Shown: one piece after another, positions 7,156 to 14,019 of the stretch
How the letters are laid out: the number at the start of each line of letters is the position of its first letter
How positions within the stretch are numbered: position 1 is the stretch's first letter
The notes under the pieces: model-generated
The model's database searches: none
What the model saw: only the letters and a program-made list of their open reading frames with translations
What the model was told of the DNA's origin: nothing
Assembly (NCBI GenBank): GCA_002410935.1
Contig: DHPM01000001.1
Span: forward strand, 1 to 21,233
Origin: Caryophanales bacterium UBA5364
GTDB taxonomy: Bacteria; Bacillota_I; Bacilli_A; RF39; UBA660
Direction of reading: 5' to 3'
Length of the DNA stretch: 21,233 bases
Made by a program: the position numbers and the translations under genes

Positions 7156-7561
7156 AAAGAAAAGTGGTTTTGGTAAACTATTATTAGGTGCTGGTATTGG
7201 TGCTGGTTTAGGTATGTTGTTTGCTCCAAAATCAGGTAAAGAGACCAGAAAAGAACTTAAAGTCTTTTTAGATGATATGTTGAAAAAAATCCAAGATATT
7301 GATGTTGAGGAAGTAAAAGCAACAATTGAATTAAAGGTTTATGAAATTAAAAATGAATTAGCTGATTTAGATAAAGAAAAAGTCTTGAAAGTAGCTAAAA
7401 AGAAAGCTAAAGAAATTCAAGATAAAACTGAAGAACTAGTTAATTATGCTGTTGAAAAGGGAACGCCTGTTTTAGAAAAAACAGCTACCTCTATTCGTGA
7501 AAAAGCAATTGAAGTAACTAAAGATGTTTTAGAAAAATTAGAAACAAAAGAAGAAAAATAA
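7148..7561 (+). CDS. YtxH domain-containing protein
   Basis: A 137-residue protein. Residues ~8-33 are the YtxH signature: a Gly-rich hydrophobic segment followed by a basic turn, LLLGAGIGAGLGMLFAPKSGKETR. The rest is a long amphipathic, Lys/Glu-rich helical region, probably coiled coil or membrane-surface associated. In Bacillus, YtxH belongs to the general stress response with YtxG. The start overlaps the previous gene by 8 bases and its ribosome site (AAAGGAGGA, 7131-7139) lies inside that gene. The end of the gene forms the left arm of the operon's terminator. Confidence 0.85.
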   Translation: MSKKKSGFGKLLLGAGIGAGLGMLFAPKSGKETRKELKVFLDDMLKKIQDIDVEEVKATIELKVYEIKNELADLDKEKVLKVAKKKAKEIQDKTEELVNYAVEKGTPVLEKTATSIREKAIEVTKDVLEKLETKEEK

Positions 7562-7574
7562 TTCTTCTTTTTTT
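7547..7574 (+). terminator. Intrinsic terminator of the ytxH operon
   Basis: AAAGAAGAA (7547-7555), inside the last codons of the YtxH gene, pairs with TTCTTCTTT (7562-7570), and the T-run continues to 7574. Confidence 0.75.
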
Positions 7575-7625
7575 GTCAACTAATGTCAAAGATAGTGTTT
7601 ACTATGAAATAATGTGGTTAAATTA

Positions 7626-7634
7626 TGGTATAAT
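7626..7634 (+). promoter_or_regulatory. Possible upstream promoter for engB
   Basis: Extended -10 TGgTATAAT at 7626-7634 without a recognisable -35. A stronger promoter lies 40 bases downstream. Confidence 0.35.
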
Positions 7635-7666
7635 AACAATGTTATATTTTGTCTAAATTAGAGATT

Positions 7667-7695
7667 TTGACAAAAAAATATGTTGATGTTATAAT
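7667..7695 (+). promoter_or_regulatory. Consensus SigA promoter for engB
   Basis: TTGACA (7667-7672), a 17-base spacer and TATAAT (7690-7695): an exact match to the vegetative consensus. Transcription should start near 7702, giving a leader of about 30 bases. Confidence 0.85.
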
Positions 7696-7730
7696 AAAGC
7701 AGCTTTTCAAATTTGAGCGAAGGTGATTAA

Positions 7731-8312
7731 ATGAAAATTAATAGTGTAGATATGACAGTGTGTGCAGTAAGACGAAGTCAATATCCTACTGACGAGAAAC
7801 CAGAATTTTTATTGGTTGGAAGATCAAACGTAGGTAAAAGTAGTTTTATTAATACACTTATTAATCGTAAAAACTATGCACGTACTTCATCAAATCCAGG
7901 AAAAACCCAAACCATTAACTTTTATTTAGTTAATGATGCATTCTATTTAGTGGATGCACCGGGATATGGTTATGCTAATATAAGTAAAAAAATTCAAAAG
8001 AAGTTTGGCTTGATGATGGAAGACTATTTAACAAACAGAAAAAACTTAAAGCAAGTATTTATGTTAGTGGATTTTAGGCATAAGCCAAATAATGATGATA
8101 TTATGATGTATAACTTTTTAAAGTATTATAAAATACCAGTTACTATCGTCGCAACTAAAGCAGATAAATTAAGTATGACATTGCATCAAAAGCAAAGAAA
8201 TCAAATACTAGATGAATTAGAATTAGTTGTTGGTGATGATTTCATTTTATTTTCTAATATAACTAAATTAGGAAAAGATGAAATTCATGGAAAGATTGAA
8301 AGAACGATTTAA
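7731..8312 (+). CDS. engB: Ribosome biogenesis GTPase YihA/YsxC (EngB)
   Basis: A 193-residue GTPase needed for late assembly of the 50S ribosomal subunit. GTP-binding motifs in order: P-loop GRSNVGKSS at residues 30-38; the family's switch I, NPGKTQTINFY, at 55-65; G3 DAPGYG at 75-80; G4 TKAD at 142-145; and a G5-like FSNITKLGK near 174, where Asn stands at a position that is often Ser or Ala. Length and architecture are those of single-domain EngB. It is driven by a consensus vegetative promoter and uses AAGGTGA as its ribosome site. An unknown gene and the double GTPase gene der follow, forming a ribosome-assembly neighbourhood. Confidence 0.95.
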   Translation: MKINSVDMTVCAVRRSQYPTDEKPEFLLVGRSNVGKSSFINTLINRKNYARTSSNPGKTQTINFYLVNDAFYLVDAPGYGYANISKKIQKKFGLMMEDYLTNRKNLKQVFMLVDFRHKPNNDDIMMYNFLKYYKIPVTIVATKADKLSMTLHQKQRNQILDELELVVGDDFILFSNITKLGKDEIHGKIERTI

Positions 8313-8358
8313 TGTATCTTTTCTAATACTATCTTCATAGAATAACGTAGGTGATTGA

Positions 8359-8823
8359 ATGAAGATTGAAGTTAGAAACGATAATAACCTAATCGTTTTT
8401 TTAAATCATAAATATATAGATAAAATTAATTTTAATGATCGTAATAGCCTAGAAACTTATTTTAGGCAATTATTTTTAAAATTAAAAAACATTTATCAAT
8501 TAAAGATAAGCGGTTACTATGATATCAATGTTTATATTAATGAACACTATGGAATAATCTTAGAGTTGTTTAGAGAACCTGTTGAATGTTTTGATTATTT
8601 TAATAGTATTGATATGAAGGTTAATATCATTAATAATAGTGAGTTTTTATATCAAGTAAATGATATTTCAGAACATTATCCGACATATCTCTATAAGGGG
8701 AAACTGTATATTAGAGTTAATAAAAATGTTAGTTTTATTGAATTAGGTAAAATTATTGAAAATGGGACTATCGTATATGGAGATATCGTTGAAGAAATTT
8801 TAAAGTATGGCGAAATAAAATAA
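8359..8823 (+). CDS. Protein of unknown function between engB and der
   Basis: A 154-residue protein with no signal peptide or membrane helix. It has alternating short hydrophobic strands and helices: KIEVRNDNNLIVFLNHKYI, a helix LETYFRQLFLKLKNIYQL, a strand pair YYDINVYINEHYGIILELFRE, and YLYKGKLYIRVNKNVS. This suggests a compact alpha/beta domain with two similar halves. I do not recognise a family. The ribosome site (TAGGTGA, 8349-8355) and ATG are good. It lies 46 bases after engB with no terminator, so they probably share a transcript. der has its own promoter downstream. Confidence 0.65.
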   Translation: MKIEVRNDNNLIVFLNHKYIDKINFNDRNSLETYFRQLFLKLKNIYQLKISGYYDINVYINEHYGIILELFREPVECFDYFNSIDMKVNIINNSEFLYQVNDISEHYPTYLYKGKLYIRVNKNVSFIELGKIIENGTIVYGDIVEEILKYGEIK

Positions 8824-8831
8824 AAAAGGTA

Positions 8832-8860
8832 TTGTTAGTGGTAAATCAATATGCTATAAT
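8832..8860 (+). promoter_or_regulatory. SigA promoter for der
   Basis: TTGTTA (8832-8837), a 17-base spacer, and extended -10 TGcTATAAT (8852-8860). A second extended -10, TGaTATAAT, lies at 8871-8879 without a clear -35 and may give a second start. Confidence 0.7.
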
Positions 8861-8901
8861 ACGCTCGTTGTGATATAATTAATAAGAAATAAGGTGATAA
8901 G

Positions 8902-10215
8902 ATGAAAAAACCAGTTGTCGCATTAGTGGGAAGACCAAATGTAGGAAAATCAACTATCTTTAATCGTTTAGTTGGTAAGAAAATTGCTATTATTGAAGAT
9001 AATCCAGGAATAACTAGGGATCGTCTTTATGGTAATGTTGAATTTAGAAATTATCAATTTCATTTGATTGATACTGGTGGAATTGAAATAGATAATAATG
9101 ATTTTAATGCTGAAATAAAAATGCAAGCTGAAATAGCTATTTTAGAGTCTGATTTAGTTATGTTTGTCGTTGATGGTAAAGACGGATTAACGGCTAATGA
9201 TTATCTTGTTAGAGATATGTTAATTAAGTCAGGTAAGGATGTTATTGTTGTTATTAATAAGTTTGATAGTAAATTAGCTAAAGATAATATATATGATTTT
9301 TATGAACTTGGGTTTGGACGATATATTAAAGTTAGTGGAGAACAAAATACTGGTATTATTGATCTATTAGAAGAAATAACTAAGGACTTTAAAGAAATTA
9401 AAGAAGAACCAGATGATGATATTATTAAGTTCTCAATTATTGGGAGGCCTAATGTCGGTAAAAGCAGTTTAGTTAATGCTATTTTAAATGAAGAACGTGT
9501 TATTGTATCAAATCAAGCCGGAACAACTAGGGATGCCATTGATACGCCTTTTACTTATCATGGTAAAGACTATATTGTTATTGATACAGCTGGTATGCGT
9601 AAAAGGGGTCGTATCTATGAATCAGTTGAAAAATATAGTTTACTAAGAGCCTTAAAAGCAATTGATCGCTCTAATGTATGTATTATTGTTCTTGATGCTG
9701 AAGAAGGAATAATTGAACATGATAAACATATTGCTGGTTATGCTATTGAAGCAGGTAAAGCAGTTGTTCTAGTTGTCAATAAATGGGATACAGTTAATGA
9801 TAAGGATCTTAAAATGAAAGCCTTTACTAAAGAAATTCGCAATAACTTTCAATTTATGCCATATGCTCCAATCGTTTTCTTATCAGCTAAAACCAAAAAA
9901 AGAATTCATACTTTAATGCCTGAAATATTAAAAGTCTATACTAATAGTAAAAAAGAAATTAAGACAAGCTTATTAAATGATGTTATTAATGATGCCTATA
10001 ACTTAAATTTACCACCAACCTATAAAAGTAAAAGACTTAAAATATACTTTTGTAATCAGGTTAGTACTTGCCCGCCAACGTTTAATATGCAAGTTAATAG
10101 TAAAGGGTTGGTCCATTTTTCATACGAAAGATATTTAGAAAATAAAATAAGAGAATCCTTTGATTTTGAAGGAACTCCTATTGTAATTCAATTTAAAAAT
10201 AAAGGTGAGCAATAA
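8902..10215 (+). CDS. der: Double-domain GTPase Der (EngA)
   Basis: A 437-residue ribosome-assembly GTPase with two tandem GTP-binding domains and a C-terminal KH-like domain. Domain 1: P-loop GRPNVGKST at 10-18, DTGG at 57-60, NKFD at 119-122. Domain 2: P-loop GRPNVGKSS at 181-189, DTAG at 228-231, NKWD at 293-296. The KH-like end contains the family's PPTYKSKRLKIYF and CPPTF blocks. Length matches Bacillus Der. It acts on the 50S subunit. In Bacillus, der lies near gpsA, spoIVA and the HU gene. Here spoVIF and spoIVA follow and gpsA is absent, while HU is about 10 kb away, so the old neighbourhood is partly kept. Confidence 0.97.
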   Translation: MKKPVVALVGRPNVGKSTIFNRLVGKKIAIIEDNPGITRDRLYGNVEFRNYQFHLIDTGGIEIDNNDFNAEIKMQAEIAILESDLVMFVVDGKDGLTANDYLVRDMLIKSGKDVIVVINKFDSKLAKDNIYDFYELGFGRYIKVSGEQNTGIIDLLEEITKDFKEIKEEPDDDIIKFSIIGRPNVGKSSLVNAILNEERVIVSNQAGTTRDAIDTPFTYHGKDYIVIDTAGMRKRGRIYESVEKYSLLRALKAIDRSNVCIIVLDAEEGIIEHDKHIAGYAIEAGKAVVLVVNKWDTVNDKDLKMKAFTKEIRNNFQFMPYAPIVFLSAKTKKRIHTLMPEILKVYTNSKKEIKTSLLNDVINDAYNLNLPPTYKSKRLKIYFCNQVSTCPPTFNMQVNSKGLVHFSYERYLENKIRESFDFEGTPIVIQFKNKGEQ

Positions 10216-10223
10216 CTTTTATT

Positions 10224-10257
10224 AACCTTCTACATATATTAATGTAGGAGGTTTTTT
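10224..10257 (+). terminator. Terminator-like hairpin that contains the spoVIF ribosome site
   Basis: AACCTTCTACAT (10224-10235) pairs with ATGTAGGAGGTT (10242-10253), 12 pairs with one T-G wobble, loop of 6 bases, followed by T-run 10252-10257. It lies right after der and looks like its terminator. The right arm holds AGGAGG (10246-10251), the ribosome site for the ATG at 10260. Confidence 0.7.
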
Positions 10258-10259
10258 AT

Positions 10260-10502
10260 ATGAATTTGTCAGATGGTTTCTTTAATAAAGTAGAAAAGAA
10301 AACGAATGTTGGTAAACAAACTATTTTAGATCTTGCTAATAAATTACAACAATCAGATATGAAAAGTGAAAAAACTTTAAGGGAAGTAATTCAAGAATTA
10401 GGGAAGATGACAGGAAAAGAAGTATCTAAGGAAAAAGAAGATAAAATTATTAAAGCTGTTATTAATGATGAAGTCCCTAAAGATATTGATAAATTATTTT
10501 AA
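10260..10502 (+). CDS. spoVIF: Stage VI sporulation protein F (SpoVIF)
   Basis: An 80-residue acidic/basic helical protein. The FFNKVEKKTNVGKQTILDLA start, the middle KTLREVIQELGKMTG, and the VSKEKEDKIIKAVINDEVPK end match the SpoVIF family, which in Bacillus is made in the mother cell late in sporulation and is needed for spore coat assembly and resistance. I identified it by pattern, with no alignment. It lies 44 bases after der and upstream of spoIVA, with a small RNA gene on the opposite strand between. Its ribosome site is buried in a hairpin shared with the der terminator, so its expression may depend on a separate promoter or on unfolding of this hairpin. Confidence 0.8.
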   Translation: MNLSDGFFNKVEKKTNVGKQTILDLANKLQQSDMKSEKTLREVIQELGKMTGKEVSKEKEDKIIKAVINDEVPKDIDKLF

Positions 10503-10503
10503 T

Positions 10504-10562
10504 AAAAAAGAAAAGTATATCTTTTGGTACTGAATATAATTCAATACAGGATATACTTTTCT
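10504..10562 (-). terminator. Terminator of the minus-strand small RNA
   Basis: The arms 10562-10550 and 10521-10509 form 13 perfect pairs (AGAAAAGTATATC on the plus strand), with an imperfect inner stem. On the minus strand the stem is followed by six T (10509-10504). On the plus strand no T-run follows, although the hairpin may still mark the end of spoVIF mRNA. Confidence 0.75.
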
Positions 10563-10741
10563 ATGTGTAGTCTAATCACCAATTATTAAATAATTAAATT
10601 TATTAATTGTCAATATGTATCATACCCCAAGGTTTGACCTTGACATCACGAACATATTTTTTTAACTGATGATGCAGAAATATAATTTTTAAGTTTTTGA
10701 CTTAATAATCATTGATTTCAAGAGTACCAGTTTATGACTAC
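10504..10741 (-). ncRNA. Candidate structured small RNA, about 240 nt
   Basis: No protein-coding frame fits here, but the minus strand has a complete transcription unit: promoter at 10775-10748, predicted start near 10741, and a strong terminator ending at 10504. The RNA's 5' end, GTAGTC (10741-10736), pairs with GACTAC (10573-10568), extended by TAA/TTA past one bulged base, which closes the molecule. Inside are hairpins TTAAGT/ACTTAA (10705-10700 with 10694-10689) and a long arm: AATATGT with ACATATT around CAAGGT/ACCTTG (tip near 10639). A closing stem, large AT-rich interior and apical arm recall 6S RNA, but I cannot identify a family and give 6S a low probability. It has no tRNA-like ends (not tmRNA). 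Confidence 0.6.
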
Positions 10742-10747
10742 GATTAT

Positions 10748-10775
10748 ATTATATCATAGTTATCTCAAATGTCAA
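10748..10775 (-). promoter_or_regulatory. SigA promoter of the minus-strand small RNA
   Basis: On the minus strand, TTGACA (10775-10770), a 16-base spacer ending in TGA, and TATAAT (10753-10748). Both boxes are exact consensus and the -10 is extended. The -35 is part of an inverted repeat TGTCAA-n8-TTGACA (10770-10789), which could bind a regulator. Confidence 0.75.
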
Positions 10776-10905
10776 TACTTTTTTTGACATTTTTTACCAT
10801 TTATTTACTTTTTTCGATAAAACGTTGATTTATAAGGGTAAATGAAACTATAATTTTTTAAAAAAATTGTAAATAATAAAGATTTAAAGAAAAAACTATT
10901 AATTA
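10776..10905. other. AT-rich spacer with no recognised feature
   Basis: Together with 10503-10775 this is part of a 457-base stretch without a protein gene. Apart from the TTGACA at 10784-10789 (right half of the inverted repeat, with no matching -10), I see only A- and T-runs here. Confidence 0.5.
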
Positions 10906-10934
10906 TCATAACTTTTAAATTATACTCATATATT
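10906..10934 (+). promoter_or_regulatory. Candidate SigE promoter for spoIVA
   Basis: TCATAAC (10906-10912), a 14-base spacer, and CATATATT (10927-10934). This fits the SigE pattern (K-M-ATATT, 14-15 bases, CATAcAHT) well at the -10 and partly at the -35. spoIVA is a SigE gene in Bacillus, which supports the call. Confidence 0.55.
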
Positions 10935-10959
10935 TTATTGAAATGAAAGTAGGGATTAT

Positions 10960-12429
10960 ATGGAAAAAATAGATATCATTAAAAGTATAACTGAAAGAAC
11001 TGGCGGAGATATATATCTAGGAGTAGTAGGTGCTGTTAGGACTGGTAAGTCAACTTTTATTAAAAGAGTCATTGAAAATTTAGTAGTACCAAATATTGAA
11101 GATGAGTATGAAAGAAAAAGAGCGTTAGATGAAATACCACAAAGTGCTCAAGGTAAAACCATCATGACCACTGAACCTAAGTTTGTACCTAGTAATGCTG
11201 CTAAAATAAGAATTGATGATTTTCATGCTAATATTCGATTAGTAGATTGTGTAGGTTATGTTATCCCAAGTGCTAAAGGTTATGAAGATGAAAATGGTCC
11301 GAGATTAGTTAAAACACCGTGGTATGATGAACCAATACCTTTTATTGAAGCTGCTGAAGTAGGAACAGAAAAGGTTATTAGGGATCATTCAACGATTGGT
11401 ATTGTAGTAACTACTGATGGTTCAATTGGGGAAATTCCTCGTAATGATTATATTGAAGCCGAAGAAAGAATTGTCGATGAACTAAAAGAAATAGGTAAAC
11501 CATTCATTGTCATTTTAAACTCAACTCATCCAATGTTACCAGAAACAGAAAGAATGGCTGAAAATCTTAATGCTGTTTATAATGTTCCTGTTATACCAAT
11601 TAGTATTGAAAATATGACTGAAAGAGATATTTATGCTATCTTAAGAGAAGCATTATATGAATTCCCAGTCCTTGAAGTAAAAGTTGATATGCCAGAATGG
11701 ATTGCTTGTTTATCGCCAAATAATTGGTTAAAACAAATTTACATTGACAAAATTAGAGAAAGTATTGTTGAAGTTGATAAATTACGTGATATTGAAACAA
11801 TAACTAATCATTTTACTGATTGTGAATATATTAGTAAAGCATTCTTATCAGATGTTAATACATCAGTTGGTGAAGTCACTATTACATTGCAAGCACCAAG
11901 TAATTTATATAATGAAATTCTTAAGGAACTTATCGGTGTTGATATAACTAGTAAGACTCAATTATTGTCATTATTCCAAGATTACCATGAATCTAAAGCA
12001 GAGTATGATCAAGTTAAATCAGCGCTTAGAATGGTAAAACAAACAGGATATGGAATTGCTTCACCAACTATTTCTGATATGAAATTAGATACCCCTGAAA
12101 TAATTAAACAAGCAGGAAGGTATGGAATTAAATTAAAAGCTGTTGCTCCTTCTATTCACATGATAAGAGTTGATGTTGAAAGTACTTTTGAACCAATAAT
12201 AGGATCAGAATTACAAAGTAAAGAATTAATTAATTATTTAATGAAGGATGATGAAGATAGTAATATTTGGAAAAGTGAAATCTTTGGCCGAAGCTTAGAT
12301 ACCATTGTTAAAGAAGGCATTCAAGCCAAGTTATCATTAATGCCTGAAAATGCAAGATTTAAATTACAAAAAACATTATCTAAATTAGTTAATAAAGGTA
12401 GTGGCAATTTAATAGCTATTGTTCTATAA
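10960..12429 (+). CDS. spoIVA: Stage IV sporulation protein A (spore coat morphogenetic ATPase)
   Basis: A 489-residue protein, close to the 492 of Bacillus SpoIVA. It coats the outer forespore membrane, polymerises with ATP hydrolysis and forms the base on which the spore coat is built. Walker A is GAVRTGKST at 24-32, with Lys30 as in Bacillus. The two threonines used for ATP sensing in Bacillus are also present (TT at 70-71 in GKTIMTTEP). The Walker B segment is IRLVDCVGY at about 92-100. The long middle and C-terminal helical parts and the hydrophobic end LIAIVL are as in the family. It stands alone with a candidate SigE promoter and its own terminator. No residue loss is seen, so sporulation is probably functional. 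Confidence 0.97.
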   Translation: MEKIDIIKSITERTGGDIYLGVVGAVRTGKSTFIKRVIENLVVPNIEDEYERKRALDEIPQSAQGKTIMTTEPKFVPSNAAKIRIDDFHANIRLVDCVGYVIPSAKGYEDENGPRLVKTPWYDEPIPFIEAAEVGTEKVIRDHSTIGIVVTTDGSIGEIPRNDYIEAEERIVDELKEIGKPFIVILNSTHPMLPETERMAENLNAVYNVPVIPISIENMTERDIYAILREALYEFPVLEVKVDMPEWIACLSPNNWLKQIYIDKIRESIVEVDKLRDIETITNHFTDCEYISKAFLSDVNTSVGEVTITLQAPSNLYNEILKELIGVDITSKTQLLSLFQDYHESKAEYDQVKSALRMVKQTGYGIASPTISDMKLDTPEIIKQAGRYGIKLKAVAPSIHMIRVDVESTFEPIIGSELQSKELINYLMKDDEDSNIWKSEIFGRSLDTIVKEGIQAKLSLMPENARFKLQKTLSKLVNKGSGNLIAIVL

Positions 12430-12430
12430 A

Positions 12431-12454
12431 AAATAATCTTAGGATTATTTTTTT
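12431..12454 (+). terminator. Intrinsic terminator of spoIVA
   Basis: AAATAATC (12431-12438) pairs with GATTATTT (12443-12450) over a TTAG loop, followed by T-run to 12454. Confidence 0.8.
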
Positions 12455-12500
12455 ATATACGATTTTTTACATTCTCTAAAAAATAAATATCTGCAAAAAA

Positions 12501-12528
12501 TTGACTTTTACACTATATAAAGTATAAT
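12501..12528 (+). promoter_or_regulatory. SigA promoter for the zinc-ribbon membrane protein
   Basis: TTGACT (12501-12506), a 16-base spacer, TATAAT (12523-12528). Confidence 0.75.
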
Positions 12529-12561
12529 GAAACTATACCTATTATGTATTGGAGGATGCAA

Positions 12562-13650
12562 ATGAAATGTAGTAAATGTGGAAGTCCATTAATACCAGGT
12601 GAAGATTTTTGTAAAATTTGTGGTGAAAAAGTTGTTGTAAAGCAAGAACCAGAAATAGAAATTATTGATTTTGGAAGTGCTAACACTGAAGAAGTTATCG
12701 ATTTTGTTCAAACTGAAGTTCAATTAAATAGAGATGTTATTAGTAATCAAGAAGAATTAATTATTAATGAACCAGTAATAGAAGAAGTAACTTTAGAAAT
12801 CCCACAAGAAGAACCGGTAGCAGAAGAGACAATAGAAGAAGTAGTTAATAGTAATGAACCATCTATTCAGCCACTTGATGAAGTATTAATTGAAGATAAT
12901 AACCAAGTAGAAGAAGTAATAATAGATAATGAAACACCAATTAAAGAAGATGGTAAAGTATTAGTGAAAACTAAAAAAGAATCTAAACCATTTAGTTTAG
13001 TTATGATTTTGATAATGATATTACTAATTGTTTCAATTGGTTTAAATGTTTATCTAGTTATAAGTGATTCTAATAAAAAAGCTAACAAAGAAGATATTCT
13101 TTTGAAAAATGATCCTATTTTAGAAGAGCCTATAAATAAAGAAATTGTTTATAATTCATATTTATTAAATTTAAATAGTAATTGGAAATATGAAGTAGAT
13201 GATATCAATGATTTATTATTTATTTATGATAATAGTGAGAATTGGGGATTATCTGTTCAAGTTGTTGAAGAGGTTGACTATAATTTATTAGTTAATAATA
13301 AAGAGGATTTTATTGTAGCAATGAAAAAATATGACTTATTATTTACTAGTGATTATGAAAAAACAGTAAACAATAAGGAAATGTATTTATATAAAGGTAA
13401 GTACGGAGACTATACAACTTATTTAATTTTAACTAAAGTTTCAGATGAAGTAGTGGGAATAAGTAAATTAATGTTCCAAGGAGAAGTTGATGATAAAGTA
13501 TTAGATAATGTTTTAAATATGACTTCAAGCATTACTGAACAAGAATTTACTTCGTTAAAAAATAATAAATTTAGTTTTAATGATTTAAGTAAACCGCTTA
13601 TTGAAGAAAGTAAAAAAATAGAAACAAAGGTTAAAGAAGGGAATGAATAA
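12562..13650 (+). CDS. Zinc-ribbon membrane protein with extracytoplasmic domain
   Basis: A 362-residue protein. I chose ATG 12562 because GGAGG (12551-12555) lies 6 bases upstream; in-frame ATGs at 12544 and 12556 precede or abut that site. Residues 1-25 are a zinc ribbon (MKCSKCGSPLIPGEDFCKIC), with two CxxC pairs. A Glu/Val/Ile-rich acidic linker of about 110 residues follows. A membrane helix lies at about 145-168 (FSLVMILIMILLIVSIGLNV). The C-terminal ~190 residues are outside the cell: a beta-rich fold starting with YNSYLLNLNSNWKYEVDDIN, resembling small lipoprotein-type domains, though I cannot name it. The arrangement (zinc ribbon, linker, one membrane helix, outer domain) is common in Firmicute proteins of unknown function. 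It has its own promoter and terminator, so it is monocistronic. Confidence 0.75.
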   Translation: MKCSKCGSPLIPGEDFCKICGEKVVVKQEPEIEIIDFGSANTEEVIDFVQTEVQLNRDVISNQEELIINEPVIEEVTLEIPQEEPVAEETIEEVVNSNEPSIQPLDEVLIEDNNQVEEVIIDNETPIKEDGKVLVKTKKESKPFSLVMILIMILLIVSIGLNVYLVISDSNKKANKEDILLKNDPILEEPINKEIVYNSYLLNLNSNWKYEVDDINDLLFIYDNSENWGLSVQVVEEVDYNLLVNNKEDFIVAMKKYDLLFTSDYEKTVNNKEMYLYKGKYGDYTTYLILTKVSDEVVGISKLMFQGEVDDKVLDNVLNMTSSITEQEFTSLKNNKFSFNDLSKPLIEESKKIETKVKEGNE

Positions 13651-13662
13651 TTCCTTTTTTTT
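13637..13662 (+). terminator. Intrinsic terminator of the zinc-ribbon protein gene
   Basis: GGAAT (13640-13644), extended by AA and a wobble to 13637, pairs with ATTCC (13650-13654). Eight T follow to 13662. The stem overlaps the end of the coding region. Confidence 0.75.
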
Positions 13663-13700
13663 ATAAAAATGATTATTTTTTTATATTTTTGTTAAAACTA

Positions 13701-13729
13701 TTGACAAAGGGGGAAAAATCTTTTATAAT
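13701..13729 (+). promoter_or_regulatory. Consensus SigA promoter of the T-box/tRNA/gatCAB/aspS operon
   Basis: TTGACA (13701-13706), a 17-base spacer and TATAAT (13724-13729), an exact vegetative consensus. Transcription should start near 13736. I see no second promoter between this and gatC. Confidence 0.88.
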
Positions 13730-13735
13730 TGTTGA

Positions 13736-14007
13736 CATAGGTGTTGAGGAAGAGAAGTAATAATAAAAACTGATTCGAGCGAGTTAGATATGGTGGGAGC
13801 TAACAATTAAGTTTATTATGAATAACACTTCGGAGCTATTTTTTCGAAAGAATTCGAGTAGGGAAAATCGGTTGTAATCCGTTACCAAGTTACTAGATTT
13901 CAATGAAATTGAATAAGGTGATTATATAGAAATATATAATAATATGGGTGGTACCGCGGATATACAGTAATTCGTCCCTTTTAGAGGATTTAGAATACTG
14001 TTTTTTT
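13736..14007 (+). promoter_or_regulatory. T-box riboswitch, probable Asn specificity
   Basis: The 3' part has the T-box core TGGTACCGCGG (13949-13959) and its partner TTCGTCCC (13971-13978), which together form the antiterminator. Stem I is visible: GAAGT (13754-13758) pairs with ACTTC (13827-13831), and TAATAAA with TTTATTA above it. The interior loop on the 3' side reads TGAATAAC, so AAC at 13824-13826 next to the lower stem is the likely specifier, matching anticodon GTT. The distal GGTGGGAGC (13792-13800) is also typical of Stem I. Uncharged tRNA-Asn should favour the antiterminator and allow read-through. The TGGN base is T, which would form a T-G wobble with the G discriminator of the tRNA-Asn genes here. 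The specifier assignment is inferred from position and context. Confidence 0.93.
13964..14007 (+). terminator. T-box terminator
   Basis: ACAGTA-TTC (13964-13973, one bulged A) pairs with GAATACTGT (13993-14001), followed by seven T (14001-14007). Its left arm overlaps the antiterminator sequence, so the two folds exclude each other. The first tRNA gene begins 13 bases after the T-run. Confidence 0.9.
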
Positions 14008-14019
14008 ATTTATTTATGT

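Noticed and set aside
6900..7229. Minus-strand 109-residue open frame over the YtxG/YtxH-like genes
   Set aside because: It is antisense to two overlapping real genes, has poly-Ser/Phe composition and no ribosome site.
10504..10741. tmRNA or a small protein gene on the minus strand
   Set aside because: No tRNA-like ends or tag frame; the longest ATG frames are about 7-11 codons without ribosome sites.
12544..12561. Upstream ATG starts for the zinc-ribbon protein
   Set aside because: The GGAGG site lies after the first and touches the second ATG; only ATG 12562 has proper spacing, and it places the CxxC at the usual N-terminal position.
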